A program made the position numbers and the translations under genes. Shown here piece by piece: positions 10,358 through 19,739 of a stretch of 54,968 bases of DNA. A model generated the notes under the pieces. The model did not search any database. It had not been told where the DNA came from and saw only the letters and a program-made list of their open reading frames with translations. This DNA comes from Catenulisporales bacterium. GTDB taxonomy: Bacteria; Actinomycetota; Actinomycetes; Streptomycetales; Catenulisporaceae. Positions within the stretch are counted from its first letter, which is position 1; each line of letters begins with the position of its first letter. The stretch lies in NCBI GenBank assembly GCA_019510485.1, contig JAEKKI010000131.1:1-54968 (forward strand), given 5' to 3'.

Positions 10358-12687
10358 GCGCCCCGAACCCGGCCGTCGCGAAGGCCGTGAACGTCGACAC
10401 CGTCGCCAAGGCGCAGGAGAACCCGGACGTCAAACAGCCCTACCTCGAACTCGGCATGACCGAGGACGAGTACCTGCGCGTCCGCGAGATCCTGGGCCGC
10501 CGCCCCAGCTCCTCGGAGCTGGCCATGTACTCGGTCATGTGGTCCGAGCACTGCTCCTACAAGTCCTCGAAGGTGCACCTGCGCCAGTTCGGCGAGAAGG
10601 CGCCCAAGACCGCCGCGCTGCTGGTCGGCCCCGGCGAGAACGCCGGCGTGGTGGACGTCGGCGAGGGCCTGGCCGTCACCTTCAAGATCGAGTCGCACAA
10701 CCACCCCTCCTACGTCGAGCCGCACCAGGGCGCCGCGACCGGCGTCGGCGGCATCGTGCGCGACATCCTCACCATGGGCGCGCGTCCGATCGGCGTCATG
10801 GACCCGCTGCGCTTCGGCCCGGCCGACGCCCCGGACACCGCGCGGGTGCTGCCCGGCGTGGTGTCCGGCATCGGCGGCTACGGCAACTGCCTGGGCGTGC
10901 CGAACATCGGCGGCGAGATCGTCTTCGACCCCTGCTACCTGGGCAACCCGCTGGTGAACGCGTTGTGCGTGGGCGTCATGCGGGCCGACGAGATCAAGCT
11001 GGCCAAGGCCCCCGGCCCGGGCAACCAGGTGATCCTGTTCGGCGCCCGCACCGGCGGCGACGGCATCGGCGGCGCCTCGGTGCTGGCCAGCGCCACCTTC
11101 GACGAGGACGGCCCGGCCAAGCGCCCGAGCGTGCAGGTCGGCGACCCCTTCATGGAGAAGGTCCTCATCGAGTGCTGCCTGGAGATCTTCGCCGCCGACC
11201 TGGTCGTCGGCATCCAGGACCTGGGCGCGGCCGGGCTGACCTGCTCCACCACCGAGCTGGCCGCGGCCGGCACCGGCGGTATGGACGTGCGGCTGGACCG
11301 GGCGCCGCTGCGCGACTCGACGCTGACCCCTGAGGAAGTCCTCATGTCGGAGTCGCAGGAGCGGATGATGGCCGTCGTCGAGCCGGCCAAGGTCGAGGAC
11401 TTCCTCGCGGTCTGCGAGAAGTGGGACGTCACCGCCACCGTCCTCGGCGAGGTCACCGACTCCGGCCGGCTGCGCATGTGGTGGCACGGCGAGCTGATCG
11501 TCGACGTGCCGCCGCGCACCCTGGCGCACGAGGGCCCGGTCTACAACCGGCCTTATCAGCGCCCGGAGTGGCAGGACGCGCTCGAGGCCGACGCGCCGAC
11601 CCCGGAACGCCTCAAGCGCCCGGCCGATGCCGACGAGCTTCGCGAGACGCTACTGCGCCTGGTCGGCTCGCCGAACCTGGCCGACAAGACCTGGGCCGTG
11701 GAGCAGTACGACCACCGGGTGCAGGGCAACACGGTCCTGGGCCACGGCGAGGACTCCGGCATGGTGCGCCTGGACGCGGCACTGCCCGGCACCTCGCTCG
11801 GCGTGGCGCTGGCCACCGACGGCAACGGCCGCTTCGCCAAGCTCGACCCCTACCACGGCGCGCAGCTGGCGCTGGCCGAGGCCTACCGCAACGTGGCCGC
11901 CACCGGCGCCCGGCCGCTGGCCGTCACCGACTGCCTGAACTTCGGCTCGCCGGAGGACCCGGACGTCATGTGGCAGTTCGCCGAGGCCTGCCGCGGCCTG
12001 GCCGACGCGTGTCTGGAGCTGGGCACCCCGGTCACCGGCGGCAACGTCTCGTTCTACAACCAGACCGGCGACGTGAACATCCACCCGACCCCGGTGGTCG
12101 GCGTCCTCGGCGTGATCGACGACGTCGACCGGCGCATCCGCAGCGCCTTCGAGCGCGAGGGCGAGATCCTGCTGCTGCTCGGCGACACCCGCGACGAGTT
12201 CGGCGGCTCGGAGTGGGCCCACGAGGTCCACGGCCACCTCGGCGGCCGGCCGCCGCGCGTGGACCTGCCCCGCGAGAAGGTCCTCGCCGAGGTCCTGATC
12301 GCCGGCTCCCGCGACGGCATGCTGTCGGCGGCGCACGACCTGTCCGACGGCGGCCTGGCGCAGACGGTCGTGGAGAGCTGCCTGCGCGGCGGCCATGGCG
12401 CGCGGCTGGTGCTGCCCGAGACGGACGCGGACGGGCAGCCGCTGGACCCGTTCGTGGCGCTGTTCTCCGAGTCGGCGGGGCGAGCGGTCGTGGCGGTGCC
12501 GCGCAGTGAGGAACTGCGGTTCACGGACATGTGCGTGGCTCGCGGACTGCCGGTGGCGCGCGTGGGCGTCGTGGACGGAGCCGCGCTGGAGGTGCAGGGG
12601 CAGTTCACGGTGGAGCTGGAAGAGCTGCGGGCGGTGCACACGGCGCCGTTCCGGAAGCTGTTCGGGCACACCGTGGTAGACGCCTGA
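10354..12687 (+). CDS. purL: FGAM synthase large subunit PurL
   Basis: The 777-residue ATP-dependent subunit converts FGAR and ammonia to FGAM. It is the short bacterial form that needs PurS and PurQ, both encoded directly upstream. Recognisable features are [12 protein letters not shown] near residue 60, [24 protein letters not shown] near 110, the glycine-rich [13 protein letters not shown] near 290 and a second half repeating the ATP-binding and C-terminal folds ([34 protein letters not shown]). The start overlaps the purQ stop by four bases. A strong hairpin follows. Confidence 0.97.
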   Translation: MSAPNPAVAKAVNVDTVAKAQENPDVKQPYLELGMTEDEYLRVREILGRRPSSSELAMYSVMWSEHCSYKSSKVHLRQFGEKAPKTAALLVGPGENAGVVDVGEGLAVTFKIESHNHPSYVEPHQGAATGVGGIVRDILTMGARPIGVMDPLRFGPADAPDTARVLPGVVSGIGGYGNCLGVPNIGGEIVFDPCYLGNPLVNALCVGVMRADEIKLAKAPGPGNQVILFGARTGGDGIGGASVLASATFDEDGPAKRPSVQVGDPFMEKVLIECCLEIFAADLVVGIQDLGAAGLTCSTTELAAAGTGGMDVRLDRAPLRDSTLTPEEVLMSESQERMMAVVEPAKVEDFLAVCEKWDVTATVLGEVTDSGRLRMWWHGELIVDVPPRTLAHEGPVYNRPYQRPEWQDALEADAPTPERLKRPADADELRETLLRLVGSPNLADKTWAVEQYDHRVQGNTVLGHGEDSGMVRLDAALPGTSLGVALATDGNGRFAKLDPYHGAQLALAEAYRNVAATGARPLAVTDCLNFGSPEDPDVMWQFAEACRGLADACLELGTPVTGGNVSFYNQTGDVNIHPTPVVGVLGVIDDVDRRIRSAFEREGEILLLLGDTRDEFGGSEWAHEVHGHLGGRPPRVDLPREKVLAEVLIAGSRDGMLSAAHDLSDGGLAQTVVESCLRGGHGARLVLPETDADGQPLDPFVALFSESAGRAVVAVPRSEELRFTDMCVARGLPVARVGVVDGAALEVQGQFTVELEELRAVHTAPFRKLFGHTVVDA

Positions 12688-12701
12688 TAGCCGAACCGCA
12701 T

Positions 12702-12732
12702 AGGAGGACCCCCGCTCAGCAGGGGTCCTCCT
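12702..12732. terminator. Bidirectional hairpin terminator after purL
   Basis: Arms at 12702-12712 (AGGAGGACCCC) and 12722-12732 (GGGGTCCTCCT) pair perfectly over 11 bases around a 9-base loop. It sits between the purL stop and the stop codon of the convergent NlpC/P60-like gene, which begins at the next base. There is no long T-run on either side, as is usual in high-GC actinobacteria. Confidence 0.75.
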
Positions 12733-13602
12733 TCAGTCTCCGGTGTTGTTGTACCGGTAGGGCTCGTATACGCCGAAGCCGCCGTAGTACGGATACGGGA
12801 TCACGTGATGCAGGGTGCCTTGCGGACAGAGCTCGAATCCCACATAAGAGTTGTGTGCATAGTCGGCCCAGCGGTCGAAGAGGATCACGTGGCCGGTGGC
12901 GACATCCGTGTTGAGCAGCACATCGCCGGCGCGCAGGTCCTCTTTGGCGATGCGGTGCGCGATCTGCGGCATGGTCGAGGTGACCATCGAGTCGCGCAGG
13001 CCCCAGCACATGGAGACGTAGCCGGAGCAGTCTGTGCGGTAGCCCTCATGCCAGGCTCCCTGGTTGTAAGGGACGCGCTGCCCGACCCAGTGCTCAGCCC
13101 GCGCGAGGATCTGGCGGCGGATGCGGCTCAGTGTGCCCAGGGCGGTTGCCGAGAGGTCCCGGGGATCGGGGTCGGCGGCGGGATGCCAGAGGCCGGAGTC
13201 TCCGGGTGCCGGGCCGGGACTGCCGGGGCTGCCAGGACTGCCAGGACTGCCGTGACTGATTCGCGCGGCGCCGAAGGCCGGGACCGGGTCGACGTGCACA
13301 GCCGGGACCGCGGCGTGGACCGTCGCGTCGGCCTCCTCATACGTGGCGTGGGTGCGGCGGATCCGCGACGCGTCGTCAACGAGTTCGCGCAGCAGCCGGT
13401 CGGCCGCGGACTCCAGGGCGGCCAGGCCCGAGGATTCGGCCGCCAGCTGCGGATCGGCGGCCGCCGCCTCGACGACGTGCCGCAGCGTCCCGCTGACCTC
13501 GGCCAGCTCCCGCCCGAAGCCGTCCCAGGCTGAGGCGAGCCACTCGAACTCGGGACTCAGCGCGTAGAAGCTGGCGCCGGCGGCCGGCGGCTCGGCGTTC
13601 AC
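12733..13602 (-). CDS. WXG100-like/NlpC-P60-type cysteine peptidase
   Basis: The 289-residue protein has an N-terminal helical region (about 15-100, with WLASAWDGFGREL) like ESX/WXG100-type proteins, a Gly-Ser-Pro repeat linker (about 118-131) and a C-terminal cysteine peptidase domain. The catalytic Cys is probably Cys192 in TDCSGYVSMCW and the His is His238 in TGHVILFD, as in NlpC/P60 or related cell-wall amidases. There is no signal peptide; type VII secretion would explain the N-terminal part, but no ESX machinery is in view. The GTG start overlaps the upstream gene (GTGA), so the two are coupled. Confidence 0.7.
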   Translation of the reverse strand: MNAEPPAAGASFYALSPEFEWLASAWDGFGRELAEVSGTLRHVVEAAAADPQLAAESSGLAALESAADRLLRELVDDASRIRRTHATYEEADATVHAAVPAVHVDPVPAFGAARISHGSPGSPGSPGSPGPAPGDSGLWHPAADPDPRDLSATALGTLSRIRRQILARAEHWVGQRVPYNQGAWHEGYRTDCSGYVSMCWGLRDSMVTSTMPQIAHRIAKEDLRAGDVLLNTDVATGHVILFDRWADYAHNSYVGFELCPQGTLHHVIPYPYYGGFGVYEPYRYNNTGD

Positions 13603-14045
13603 CGGACCCGCTCCGCTCCAGTACCCGCCGCTACGCTGACCGGCCGATCGCCCACCGCACCGCCGCCTACGCCACCTGAGCCACTGAAGCTCCCGCTACC
13701 GGCCACCCGCCCCGCCTGGACCCCCGGCCGGGGCGGCGCCATCGCCGCCGCGTGCATCCGCTCCGCCGCCGCGCGCAGCGCCACCGCCAGCTGCAGGCAC
13801 TCCCGCGAGCGCTCCGCCGCCCGCGCCCGAAACCGCTCCGCCGCGTGCCCGGACCACGTCACCTGCGCCGTGGCGTGCACGATCGCGGCGGAGAGCTGGT
13901 CCATCCGGCGCGCCTGGGCGTCGATCGCACTTGCCAGGGCGGCGCGTGCCGGGGTGAGTGCGGCGTCAGGAGCGGTCGTGTGGGCGGCGGGGATTTCGGC
14001 GGTGATCACGGGGACAGCACCGTAGTCGCGAATCCGGCAGATCAC
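13599..14045 (-). CDS. WXG100-like small helical protein
   Basis: The 148-residue product is predicted helical from about residue 30 to 105 and has a W-S-G turn in the middle (TWSGHAAERFRARAAE), the hallmark of WXG100/ESX proteins. A Gly/Ser/Pro-rich tail follows. No signal peptide is present. It is coupled to the peptidase gene behind it through a GTGA overlap, so the pair may be co-exported or form a complex. The start is uncertain: a GTG about 36 bases inside (opening ITAEIPAA) is also possible. Confidence 0.6.
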   Translation of the reverse strand: MICRIRDYGAVPVITAEIPAAHTTAPDAALTPARAALASAIDAQARRMDQLSAAIVHATAQVTWSGHAAERFRARAAERSRECLQLAVALRAAAERMHAAAMAPPRPGVQAGRVAGSGSFSGSGGVGGGAVGDRPVSVAAGTGAERVR

Positions 14046-14184
14046 CGCAACTCGTGACGCTGATTCACCGGATTGGATGAGTTTGTCGCCGGCGCCGCCC
14101 GAGCGCCGATCCGAGGATGCTAAGCAAACCCTAAGCGTGCCAAAGCATCCGGATTGGCCCTGCCCGCCCGTCTCAGCATTCGCC

Positions 14185-14190
14185 TATATT
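14185..14190 (+). promoter_or_regulatory. -10 box TATATT before the DinB-like gene
   Basis: TATATT is a good -10 box and lies 7 bases before the ATG at 14197, so the transcript should begin at the start codon. A weak CTGCCC stands 19 bases upstream as a possible -35. No ribosome-binding site is seen, in line with leaderless translation. Confidence 0.5.
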
Positions 14191-14196
14191 GCGCGC

Positions 14197-14964
14197 ATGC
14201 CGAAGACCCGCCGCCCCAACCCCGCCAAGACCCGCCAGGCCGTCCTCGACCAGTGGCGGGCGCACGTCGGCTACGCCGCGCGGCTCACCCCCGAGCAGCT
14301 CGCCGCCCCGTCGAACCTCGCCGGCTGGGACGTGCGGACCCTGGTCGGCCACGTCGCCTACACCGTGCACAGCGTCCAGACCTGGGCGGCGCTGCCGGTG
14401 GCCGGGGTACAAGCCGAGGTCTACGACTGGATGACCAGCACCCCGACCGCCGCGGCCGCCGTCGACGCCGTCACCCGCGAGCTGGTGGACGAGGGTGTGG
14501 TGCTGGCCGACGAGGTGGTCGAGTCCGAGAAGGTGATGGCCCGCTACGGCGACGAGGAGCCGATCGCCATGCGGTTCGGCGGCATGCGGTTCGACGACTT
14601 CCTCGTATCCCGGATCGTCGAGGCCACCGTGCACGCCGACGACCTGGAGCGCTCCACCGGCCGGGAGTTCCCGCACGCCCGCGAGGCCCTGGCGATCACC
14701 GTCCGGCAGCTCGCCGACGCCATGGCGGCCAAGGTCCCCGGCAACGCCGTCGAGCTGCGGGTCCCGCCGTTCGCGGCCGTGCAGTGCGTCGAGGGCCCGC
14801 GCCACACCCGCGGCACCCCGCCGAACGTGGTCGAGATGGCGCCCAAGACCTGGATCCGGCTCGCCGCGGGTCGCATGAGCTGGGATGAAGCGGCGGACGA
14901 GGCGGCGCTGACGGCGTCCGGCTCGCGGGCCGACCTCAAGGAGTACCTGCCCCTGATGGGATGA
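14197..14964 (+). CDS. DinB/maleylpyruvate isomerase-type protein with SCP-like tail
   Basis: The 255-residue cytoplasmic protein has the four-helix DinB-like fold of the mycothiol-dependent maleylpyruvate isomerase family: LAGWDVRTLVGHVAYTVHS near residue 45 and IVEATVHADDLERS near residue 145 provide the metal-binding His residues. The C-terminal third (IRLAAGRMSWDEAADE) resembles a sterol-carrier-type domain. A gene of this kind lies beside purF in Streptomyces as well. The substrate is unknown. The start at 14197 is preferred over 14077 because homology begins there and a TATATT box lies 7 bases upstream. Confidence 0.8.
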   Translation: MPKTRRPNPAKTRQAVLDQWRAHVGYAARLTPEQLAAPSNLAGWDVRTLVGHVAYTVHSVQTWAALPVAGVQAEVYDWMTSTPTAAAAVDAVTRELVDEGVVLADEVVESEKVMARYGDEEPIAMRFGGMRFDDFLVSRIVEATVHADDLERSTGREFPHAREALAITVRQLADAMAAKVPGNAVELRVPPFAAVQCVEGPRHTRGTPPNVVEMAPKTWIRLAAGRMSWDEAADEAALTASGSRADLKEYLPLMG

Positions 14965-15033
14965 ACGAGGATTGAGACCATAAAACCGGATGAGCCGGTA
15001 TATCGACCGGAAGGATCATCACAGTCCGTGGCT

Positions 15034-15039
15034 TAGACT
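15034..15039 (+). promoter_or_regulatory. -10-like box TAGACT directly before purF
   Basis: TAGACT ends 7 bases before the GTG start at 15046, so the message is probably leaderless. The same hexamer precedes purS. No Shine-Dalgarno sequence is present. Confidence 0.5.
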
Positions 15040-15045
15040 CGTTGT

Positions 15046-16563
15046 GTGATCCACCCTTCCGGCTCCCGCCGCGGCGATGGCAGACTCACCCACGAACTCG
15101 ACCCCCAGGAAGCCGGACCCCAGGACGCCTGCGGGGTCTTCGGCGTCTGGGCCCCCGGCGAAGAGGTCGCGAAGCTCGCGTACTTCGGCCTGTACGCGCT
15201 CCAGCACCGCGGCCAGGAATCGGCCGGCATCGCGGTGTCCAACGGCAAGCAGATCCTGGTCTACAAGGACATGGGCCTGGTCTCCCAGGTCTTCGACGAG
15301 GCCACCCTGCAGTCCCTGCGGGGCTACCTGGCCATCGGCCACGCCCGCTACTCCACCACCGGCTCCTCGGTGTGGGAGAACGCGCAGCCGACCTTCCGCG
15401 CCACCGCGCACGGCGCCGTGGCGCTGGGCCACAACGGCAACCTGACCAACACCGGCGAGCTGGCCCGGCTGGCCGCCGATCGGCGCAGCGCGACCGGCGC
15501 CGCCGACAAGCACGCCATGACCTCCGACACCGGGCTGATGACCGAGCTGCTCGCGTCCTACCCCGACCGGTCCCTGGAGGACGCGGCCGTGGAGGTGCTG
15601 CCGCTGCTGCGCGGCGCCTTCTCCCTGGTCTTCATGGACGAGACCACCCTGTACGCGGCCCGCGACCCGCAGGGCGTGCGGCCGCTGATGCTCGGCCGGC
15701 TGGACCGCGGCTGGGTCGTGGCCTCCGAGCAGGCCGCGCTGGACACCGTCGGCGCCGGCTTCATCCGGGAGATCGAGCCCGGCGAGCTGATCGCCGTCGA
15801 CGAGAACGGCCTGCGCTCGCGCAAGTTCGCCGAGCCCCGGCCCAAGGGCTGCGTGTTCGAGTACGTCTACCTGGCCCGTCCGGACGCCACCATCGCCGGC
15901 CGCAACGTGCACGCCGCGCGCCTGGAGATGGGCCGCACCCTGGCCCGCGAGGCGCCGGTGGAGGCCGACCTGGTGATCGCCACGCCGGAGTCCGGCACCC
16001 CGGCCGCGATCGGCTTCGCCGAGGAGTCCGGCATCCCCTTCGGCCAGGGCTTCGTCAAGAACGCCTATGTCGGCCGCACCTTCATCCAGCCCAGCCAGAC
16101 CCTGCGCCAGCTCGGCGTGCGGCTCAAGCTGAACCCGCTGCGCGAGATCATCGAGGGCAAACGCCTGGTGGTGGTCGACGACTCGATCGTGCGCGGCAAC
16201 ACCCAGCGCGCGGTGCTGAAGATGCTGCGCGAGTACGGCGCCGCCGAGGTCCACCTGCGGATCTCCTCCCCGCCGGTGAAGTGGCCGTGCTTCTACGGCA
16301 TCGACTTCGCCACCCGCGCCGAGCTCATCGCCAACGGGCTGAGCACCGGGGAGATCGCCAGGTCGATCGGCGCCGACTCGCTGGCCTACATCTCCCTGGA
16401 CGGCATGATCGCCGCCTCCGGCCAGAGCGAGGACCGGCTGTGCCGGGCCTGCTTCGACGGCGTGTACCCGATCGAGCTCCCGGAGGAAGAGCTGCTGGGC
16501 AAGCACCTGCTGGAGATCGCGGTGGACCCGCTGGCCCGCACCGACGCCCTTTCGCGCCCGTAA
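15046..16563 (+). CDS. purF: Amidophosphoribosyltransferase
   Basis: The 505-residue enzyme makes phosphoribosylamine from PRPP and glutamine, the committed step of purine synthesis. The N-terminal nucleophile is Cys29 in QDACGVFGVW, so a 28-residue propeptide must be removed as in the Bacillus-type enzymes. The glutaminase half has LQHRGQESAGI and GHNGNLTNT, and the PRPP loop is VVVDDSIVRGNTQ near residue 375. Cys residues in KWPCFYGID and RLCRACFDG fit the 4Fe-4S cluster of this subclass. The GTG at 15046 follows a TANNNT box at leaderless distance. purM follows after 12 bases. Confidence 0.96.
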   Translation: MIHPSGSRRGDGRLTHELDPQEAGPQDACGVFGVWAPGEEVAKLAYFGLYALQHRGQESAGIAVSNGKQILVYKDMGLVSQVFDEATLQSLRGYLAIGHARYSTTGSSVWENAQPTFRATAHGAVALGHNGNLTNTGELARLAADRRSATGAADKHAMTSDTGLMTELLASYPDRSLEDAAVEVLPLLRGAFSLVFMDETTLYAARDPQGVRPLMLGRLDRGWVVASEQAALDTVGAGFIREIEPGELIAVDENGLRSRKFAEPRPKGCVFEYVYLARPDATIAGRNVHAARLEMGRTLAREAPVEADLVIATPESGTPAAIGFAEESGIPFGQGFVKNAYVGRTFIQPSQTLRQLGVRLKLNPLREIIEGKRLVVVDDSIVRGNTQRAVLKMLREYGAAEVHLRISSPPVKWPCFYGIDFATRAELIANGLSTGEIARSIGADSLAYISLDGMIAASGQSEDRLCRACFDGVYPIELPEEELLGKHLLEIAVDPLARTDALSRP

Positions 16564-16575
16564 GGATCACACACC

Positions 16576-17664
16576 ATGTCCGGAGCCACCTACGCCGCCG
16601 CCGGCGTCGACATCGAGGCCGGCGACCGCGCGGTCGAGCTGATGAAGGAGTGGGTCGCCAAGACCCGCCGCCCAGAGGTGCTCGGCGGAATCGGCGGCTT
16701 CGCGGGCCTGTTCGACGCCTCGGCGCTGAAGGGCTACCACCGGCCGCTGCTGGCCACCTCCACCGACGGCGTCGGCACCAAGGTCGCGATCGCGCAGCGC
16801 CTGGACAAGCACGACACCATCGGCCGCGACCTGGTCGGCATGGTCGTGGACGACCTCGTGGTGTGCGGCGCCGAGCCGCTGTTCATGACCGACTACATCG
16901 CCACCGGCAAGGTGGTGCCCGAGGTCGTCGCGGGGATCGTCAAGGGCATCGCCGAGGGCTGTGTGCTGGCCGGCTGCGCGCTGGTCGGCGGCGAGACGGC
17001 CGAGCACCCGGGGCTGCTCGCGGCCGGGGAGTACGACGTCGCCGGCGCCGGGACCGGCGTGGTCGAGGCCGACAAGGTGCTGGGCCCGGAGCGGGTGCGC
17101 GAGGGTGACGTGCTCGTCGCCATGGCGTCCTCGGGCGCGCACTCGAACGGGTACTCGCTGCTGCGGCACGTGTTCTTCGACGTGGCCGGCTGGCAGCTGG
17201 ACCGGCTGGTGCCGGAGTTCGGCCGCACGCTCGGCGAGGAGTTGCTGGAGCCGACGCGGATCTACTCGCTGGACTGTCTGGCGGTGATCGCGGCCGCGGA
17301 GGTGCACGCGTTCTCGCACATCACCGGCGGCGGGGTGGCGGCGAACATCGCGCGGATCATCCCGGCCGGGCTGGAGGCGCGGCTGGACCGCGGCACCTGG
17401 ACGCCGCCGGCGGTGTTCAGCACGGTCGGGGCGCTCGGCGGGGTCGCGACGCTGGAGCTGGAGAAGACGCTGAACATGGGCGTGGGCATGGTCGCGGTGG
17501 TGCCGGCGGAGTCGGTGGACGCGTCGCTGCGGCTGCTCGGCGAGCGCGGGCTGCCGAGCTGGGTGTGCGGCGAGGTCGTGGCCGCCGGCCAGGGCGCGGC
17601 CACGGTCGGCGGCGCCAAGGGCGGGGACGGGGCGGCTGCGCTGCACGGGGAGTACGCGAAGTAG
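16576..17664 (+). CDS. purM: AIR synthetase
   Basis: The 362-residue enzyme closes FGAM to AIR with ATP. It opens with TYAAAGVDIEAGDRAVELM, has LLATSTDGVGTKVAIAQ near residue 60, the DDLVVCGAEPLFMTDYIA dimer strand near 95, the LVGGETAEHPGL loop near 138 and SSGAHSNGYSLLRH near 190, all diagnostic. It is 12 bases behind purF with an AAGGA ribosome-binding site, so the two form an operon. A terminator hairpin with a T-rich tail follows. Confidence 0.97.
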   Translation: MSGATYAAAGVDIEAGDRAVELMKEWVAKTRRPEVLGGIGGFAGLFDASALKGYHRPLLATSTDGVGTKVAIAQRLDKHDTIGRDLVGMVVDDLVVCGAEPLFMTDYIATGKVVPEVVAGIVKGIAEGCVLAGCALVGGETAEHPGLLAAGEYDVAGAGTGVVEADKVLGPERVREGDVLVAMASSGAHSNGYSLLRHVFFDVAGWQLDRLVPEFGRTLGEELLEPTRIYSLDCLAVIAAAEVHAFSHITGGGVAANIARIIPAGLEARLDRGTWTPPAVFSTVGALGGVATLELEKTLNMGVGMVAVVPAESVDASLRLLGERGLPSWVCGEVVAAGQGAATVGGAKGGDGAAALHGEYAK

Positions 17665-17702
17665 AAGTCAGCACTTAACGTGCGGTTGAGCGCAACAGGG
17701 AG

Positions 17703-17735
17703 CGCCTCGGCGGTGGAACCGTCGGGGCGTTTCTT
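17703..17735 (+). terminator. Rho-independent terminator after purM
   Basis: A 12-base stem with two G-U pairs (CGCCTCGGCGGT with ACCGTCGGGGCG, 17703-17714 and 17718-17729) closes a 3-base loop and is followed by TTTCTT. It lies 38 bases after the purM stop. Confidence 0.75.
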
Positions 17736-17873
17736 ATGCCCATGGGCCCCTGCCCTGCCCCGGGTCCAAGGGTCCGCAGGACCCGGATCGCGGGTGGGGT
17801 TAGGGACGCATCATGCGTATCGCTGGCATCACAAGCTTTCTGGCGTCCCAGTATGGGAGCCAGGGCGCGACGA

Positions 17874-17900
17874 AGGCCCGTCCCACAAGGGGACGGGCCT
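17874..17900 (-). terminator. Hairpin terminator after the DUF3073 gene
   Basis: AGGCCCGTCCC (17874-17884) pairs with GGGACGGGCCT (17890-17900) over 11 bases around a 5-base loop. It lies 32 bases past the DUF3073 stop on the minus strand and can act in both directions between the two convergent units. Confidence 0.65.
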
Positions 17901-17932
17901 ACTCAACCGGTGCTGGTCGGCCCGGTCCAGCC

Positions 17933-18208
17933 TCAACTGCGGCGGTGGTGACTGCGGTGCGAACCGCCGTCGTCCTCGCTGTCGATGTCGTCGTCGTCGC
18001 CGACATAGTCGGCGTACTTGGCGTACAGGTCGTCCTCCTCGGCGGCCTCGTCGTCTGGCGACGGTGCCGTGGCGGAATGCCCGTTGGACGTGTGTACGCC
18101 GTCCCGCTGCAGCTCACGCTGGAGCTGAGTCAGGTCGGTGTCCACGCCGCGATACTTCAGGTCTCGGGCGACCCGCGTCTGCTTGGCCTTGGCCCGGCCG
18201 CGCCCCAT
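17933..18208 (-). CDS. DUF3073 family protein
   Basis: The 91-residue soluble protein has a basic start (MGRGRAKAKQTRVARDLKY) and a very acidic middle and end (DDEAAEEDDLYAKYADYV, then a run of Asp/Glu) with a His/Arg-rich tail. This is the pattern of the actinobacterial DUF3073 family, found at the same place between purM and valine dehydrogenase in Streptomyces. Function is unknown. It is monocistronic with its own hairpin terminator. Confidence 0.88.
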   Translation of the reverse strand: MGRGRAKAKQTRVARDLKYRGVDTDLTQLQRELQRDGVHTSNGHSATAPSPDDEAAEEDDLYAKYADYVGDDDDIDSEDDGGSHRSHHRRS

Positions 18209-18446
18209 TGGCTCGACCCCCTCAACGATCGGGGCTGGTCTGCCCCTGCTCCGGTCATACGGTCAGTCGTGAGAACTCACGGTACCTGTTTCCCCGACCG
18301 ATCGGTACGAGCCATACGGCTGATCGGCGCCAACAGGTATAGCCGACCGCGTTACTCGGGTGTCACAGGCACGACCCCACGATAGCGCTTATACCCGCGT
18401 CGATGCCACGCGCCACCGAGCCGAGCTCTGCACCGCCTTTGGAAAT

Positions 18447-19565
18447 CTACGGGAGGTATACGCCTCGCAACCGGCCGACGTCCCGCATCCGCCGCTCGGC
18501 GAGCCGGTCGGCGGCCACCGACGGGGGCACTCCCTCCTCCGCTGCCAGGGCATAGATCCGCATAGTGGTGTCGAAGATTCCCGACGCGCGCCGCTTGGCC
18601 CGCTCGAAATCGAAGCCGTGGCTGTGCCCTCCGGGGGACCCCGCACCCCCGATCTCGTCCGCGACTTGGATCACACCGCCGGCGTTCACCAGATAATCGG
18701 GTGCGTACAGGATCCCGCGCGCTTCCAGCTGCTTCTCGACGCCGGGGTGCGCCAGCTGGTTGTTGGCGGCGCCGCACACGATCTTCGCGCTGAGCGTGGC
18801 GACGGTGTCGTCGTCCAGCGCGCCGCCGAGGGCGCAGGGGGCGTAGACGTCCATCTCGGCGGCTACGAGCTCTTCAGTGGAGGGGACGATGTCGACCTGC
18901 GCATAGTTGTCGCGCAGCCACTGGATCGCACCCTCATAGGGGTCGGTGGCGACGATCGAGGCGCCGTCCTCGATCAGATGGCCCACCAGGTAGCGCCCGA
19001 CTTTGCCGACGCCGGAGATCCCGACGCGCTTCCCGGCCAGCGATGGCGAGCCCCACAGGTATTCGACTGAGGCGCGCATACCTTGGAAAACACCATAAGC
19101 CGTGAGGACGGACGAGTCGCCGGCGCCGCCGGCCTCCATCGAGCGCCCGGTCACGAACTCTGACTCGCGGGAGACGATGTCCATGTCCTGCACGTAGGTG
19201 CCGACATCACAGGCCGTGTAGTAGCGGCCGTTGAGGGACTGGACGAAGCGGCCGTAGGCGCGCAGCAGGGCCTCGGACTTGAGCTCGGCCGGGTCGCCGA
19301 TGATGACGGCCTTGCCCCCGCCGTGGTCCAGGCCGGCGAGGGCGTTCTTGTAGGACATGCCGCGCGACAGGCGCAGGACGTCGGTGAGGGCGTCGTGCTC
19401 CGAGGCGTAGGGGAAGAAGCGGGTACCGCCGAGGCCGGGCCCGAGCAGGGTGTTGTGGATCGCGATGATGGCCTTGAGGCCGGTCTCCTCGTCGCGACAG
19501 TAGACGACCTGCTCGTGGTCGTGGGCGAATACCTCGCTGACGTCGCTGTCAGTCTTGTCGGACAC
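18447..19565 (-). CDS. vdh: Valine (branched-chain amino acid) dehydrogenase
   Basis: The 372-residue Glu/Leu/Phe/Val dehydrogenase oxidatively deaminates valine to 2-oxoisovalerate with NAD, feeding branched-chain acyl precursors. The catalytic Lys lies in [19 protein letters not shown] near residue 78, the Asp in [14 protein letters not shown] near 120, and the Rossmann loop is [14 protein letters not shown] near 185. The GTG at 19565 is preferred: an AGGAG site lies 7 bases upstream and homology begins there, although the frame stays open far upstream. Its position two genes from bldC matches vdh in Streptomyces coelicolor. Confidence 0.9.
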   Translation of the reverse strand: MSDKTDSDVSEVFAHDHEQVVYCRDEETGLKAIIAIHNTLLGPGLGGTRFFPYASEHDALTDVLRLSRGMSYKNALAGLDHGGGKAVIIGDPAELKSEALLRAYGRFVQSLNGRYYTACDVGTYVQDMDIVSRESEFVTGRSMEAGGAGDSSVLTAYGVFQGMRASVEYLWGSPSLAGKRVGISGVGKVGRYLVGHLIEDGASIVATDPYEGAIQWLRDNYAQVDIVPSTEELVAAEMDVYAPCALGGALDDDTVATLSAKIVCGAANNQLAHPGVEKQLEARGILYAPDYLVNAGGVIQVADEIGGAGSPGGHSHGFDFERAKRRASGIFDTTMRIYALAAEEGVPPSVAADRLAERRMRDVGRLRGVYLP

Positions 19566-19739
19566 TGCGTCGCTCCTGATGGTGACTGGTGGTCGGGGAG
19601 GCTTGCTGTGGTCGTTCGGCGCACGTCTCCCGCGGCGCAGGGCGGTTCGAGGATCGCCCGAACTCCGCTCCCTGGCTTGGAGAGTGCATGGAGGAAGCCT
19701 ATCCACGCATGCCGCCCTCATTGGTGAGAGCATCACTAC

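Noticed and set aside
13190..13260. GGACTGCC-type repeats as a possible mobile or CRISPR-like array
   Set aside because: They are short codon repeats encoding a Gly-Ser-Pro linker inside the NlpC/P60-type protein.
17813..18385. 190-codon plus-strand frame opposite DUF3073
   Set aside because: The minus strand encodes a recognisable DUF3073 protein with its own terminator; the plus frame has no start signal or motif.
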